Position numbers and translations under genes: made by a program
In this document: piece by piece, positions 5,769-5,919 of the stretch
Numbering within the stretch: the stretch's first letter is position 1
How the letters are laid out: every line of letters begins with the position of its first letter
From: JBHIDQ01 sp046760155
GTDB taxonomy: Bacteria > Chloroflexota > Dehalococcoidia > Dehalococcoidales > RBG-16-60-22
NCBI GenBank assembly: GCA_046760155.1
Contig: JBHIDQ010000091.1
Span: forward strand, 1-5,919
DNA length: 5,919 nucleotides
Reading direction: 5' to 3'
Notes under the pieces: generated by a model
Told to the model about the DNA's origin: nothing
Databases searched by the model: none
Seen by the model: the letters and a program-made list of their open reading frames with translations, nothing else

Positions 5769-5919
5769 TTCTCAACCCCCTTAAAATCCTCAGTTTTTGC
5801 CTTGGCTATCCTGTCTTTAATGGCGATTCCGAGGAGAATTAATATTCCGGCTCCAATCACACCAACGGCAACTCTGATGGATAACGGAATGTCGCTAGCC
5901 AGGAAAAAGACTTTAACCC
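5765..5919 (-). CDS. C-terminal part of a small membrane protein, unknown function (partial)
   Basis: On the minus strand an open frame enters from the right edge (first full codon at 5917) and ends with TGA at 5767-5765. The visible 50 residues contain one clear hydrophobic segment (roughly residues 14-33, rich in Val, Ile, Gly and Leu), followed by a charged tail, KDRIAKAKTEDFKGVEK. The arrangement suggests a single membrane anchor with a short cytoplasmic tail. No family is recognised. The ATGA overlap with the YbjQ start and the Shine-Dalgarno site inside its last codons support it as a real gene. The N-terminus lies outside the window. Confidence 0.72.
   Translation of the reverse strand, partial: VKVFFLASDIPLSIRVAVGVIGAGILILLGIAIKDRIAKAKTEDFKGVEK

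Overview
The window is a compact bacterial chromosomal segment with about 50% GC, short intergenic gaps and Shine-Dalgarno sites before most genes. Gene content (gatB, secG, a SAM hydrolase of the DUF62 family, a DUF5679 zinc ribbon, a UbiA-type prenyltransferase, a radical SAM/SPASM protein and a YbjQ protein) and the style of the protein sequences suggest Chloroflexota, probably near Dehalococcoidia. That placement is an inference from recall, not from a search. No mobile element, CRISPR array, phage gene or integration site is visible.

Layout. Positions 1-20 hold the 5' end of a tRNA (probably tRNA-Ala) read leftward. The gap to 141 carries two divergent promoters, one for the tRNA and a good sigma70-type one for gatB. 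Next comes a rightward cluster: gatB (142-1611), secG (1635-1853) and the SAM hydroxide adenosyltransferase (1883-2725). At 2756-2784 there is a separate promoter, with a near-perfect 18-bp palindrome lying across its -35 box and spacer. It precedes a 47-residue zinc-ribbon gene of the DUF5679 type (2818-2961). The 280-bp gap 2962-3241 contains a predicted stem-loop, a strong intrinsic terminator whose 5' arm can pair instead with an upstream segment, and directly after it an extended -10 promoter. A UbiA-family membrane prenyltransferase (3242-4285) follows, then a radical SAM/SPASM protein resembling the NirJ/AhbC/AhbD tetrapyrrole enzymes (about 4354-5481, start uncertain). On the other strand, a YbjQ-family gene (5454-5768) converges on and overlaps the radical SAM gene by 28 bp. 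Its start overlaps by 4 bp the stop of an incomplete small membrane-protein gene (5765-5919).

How the genes work together. gatB and secG are housekeeping genes (transamidation of mischarged tRNA; protein export), and the SAM hydrolase disposes of S-adenosylmethionine. The UbiA and radical SAM genes look co-transcribed and may act on one lipophilic or tetrapyrrole cofactor, but this rests only on adjacency and family resemblance. Nothing in the window clearly amounts to a new defence or mobile system. The most interesting places are the palindromic promoter before the zinc-ribbon gene, the competing RNA structures before the UbiA gene, the missing conventional start of the radical SAM gene, and the UbiA/SPASM pairing.
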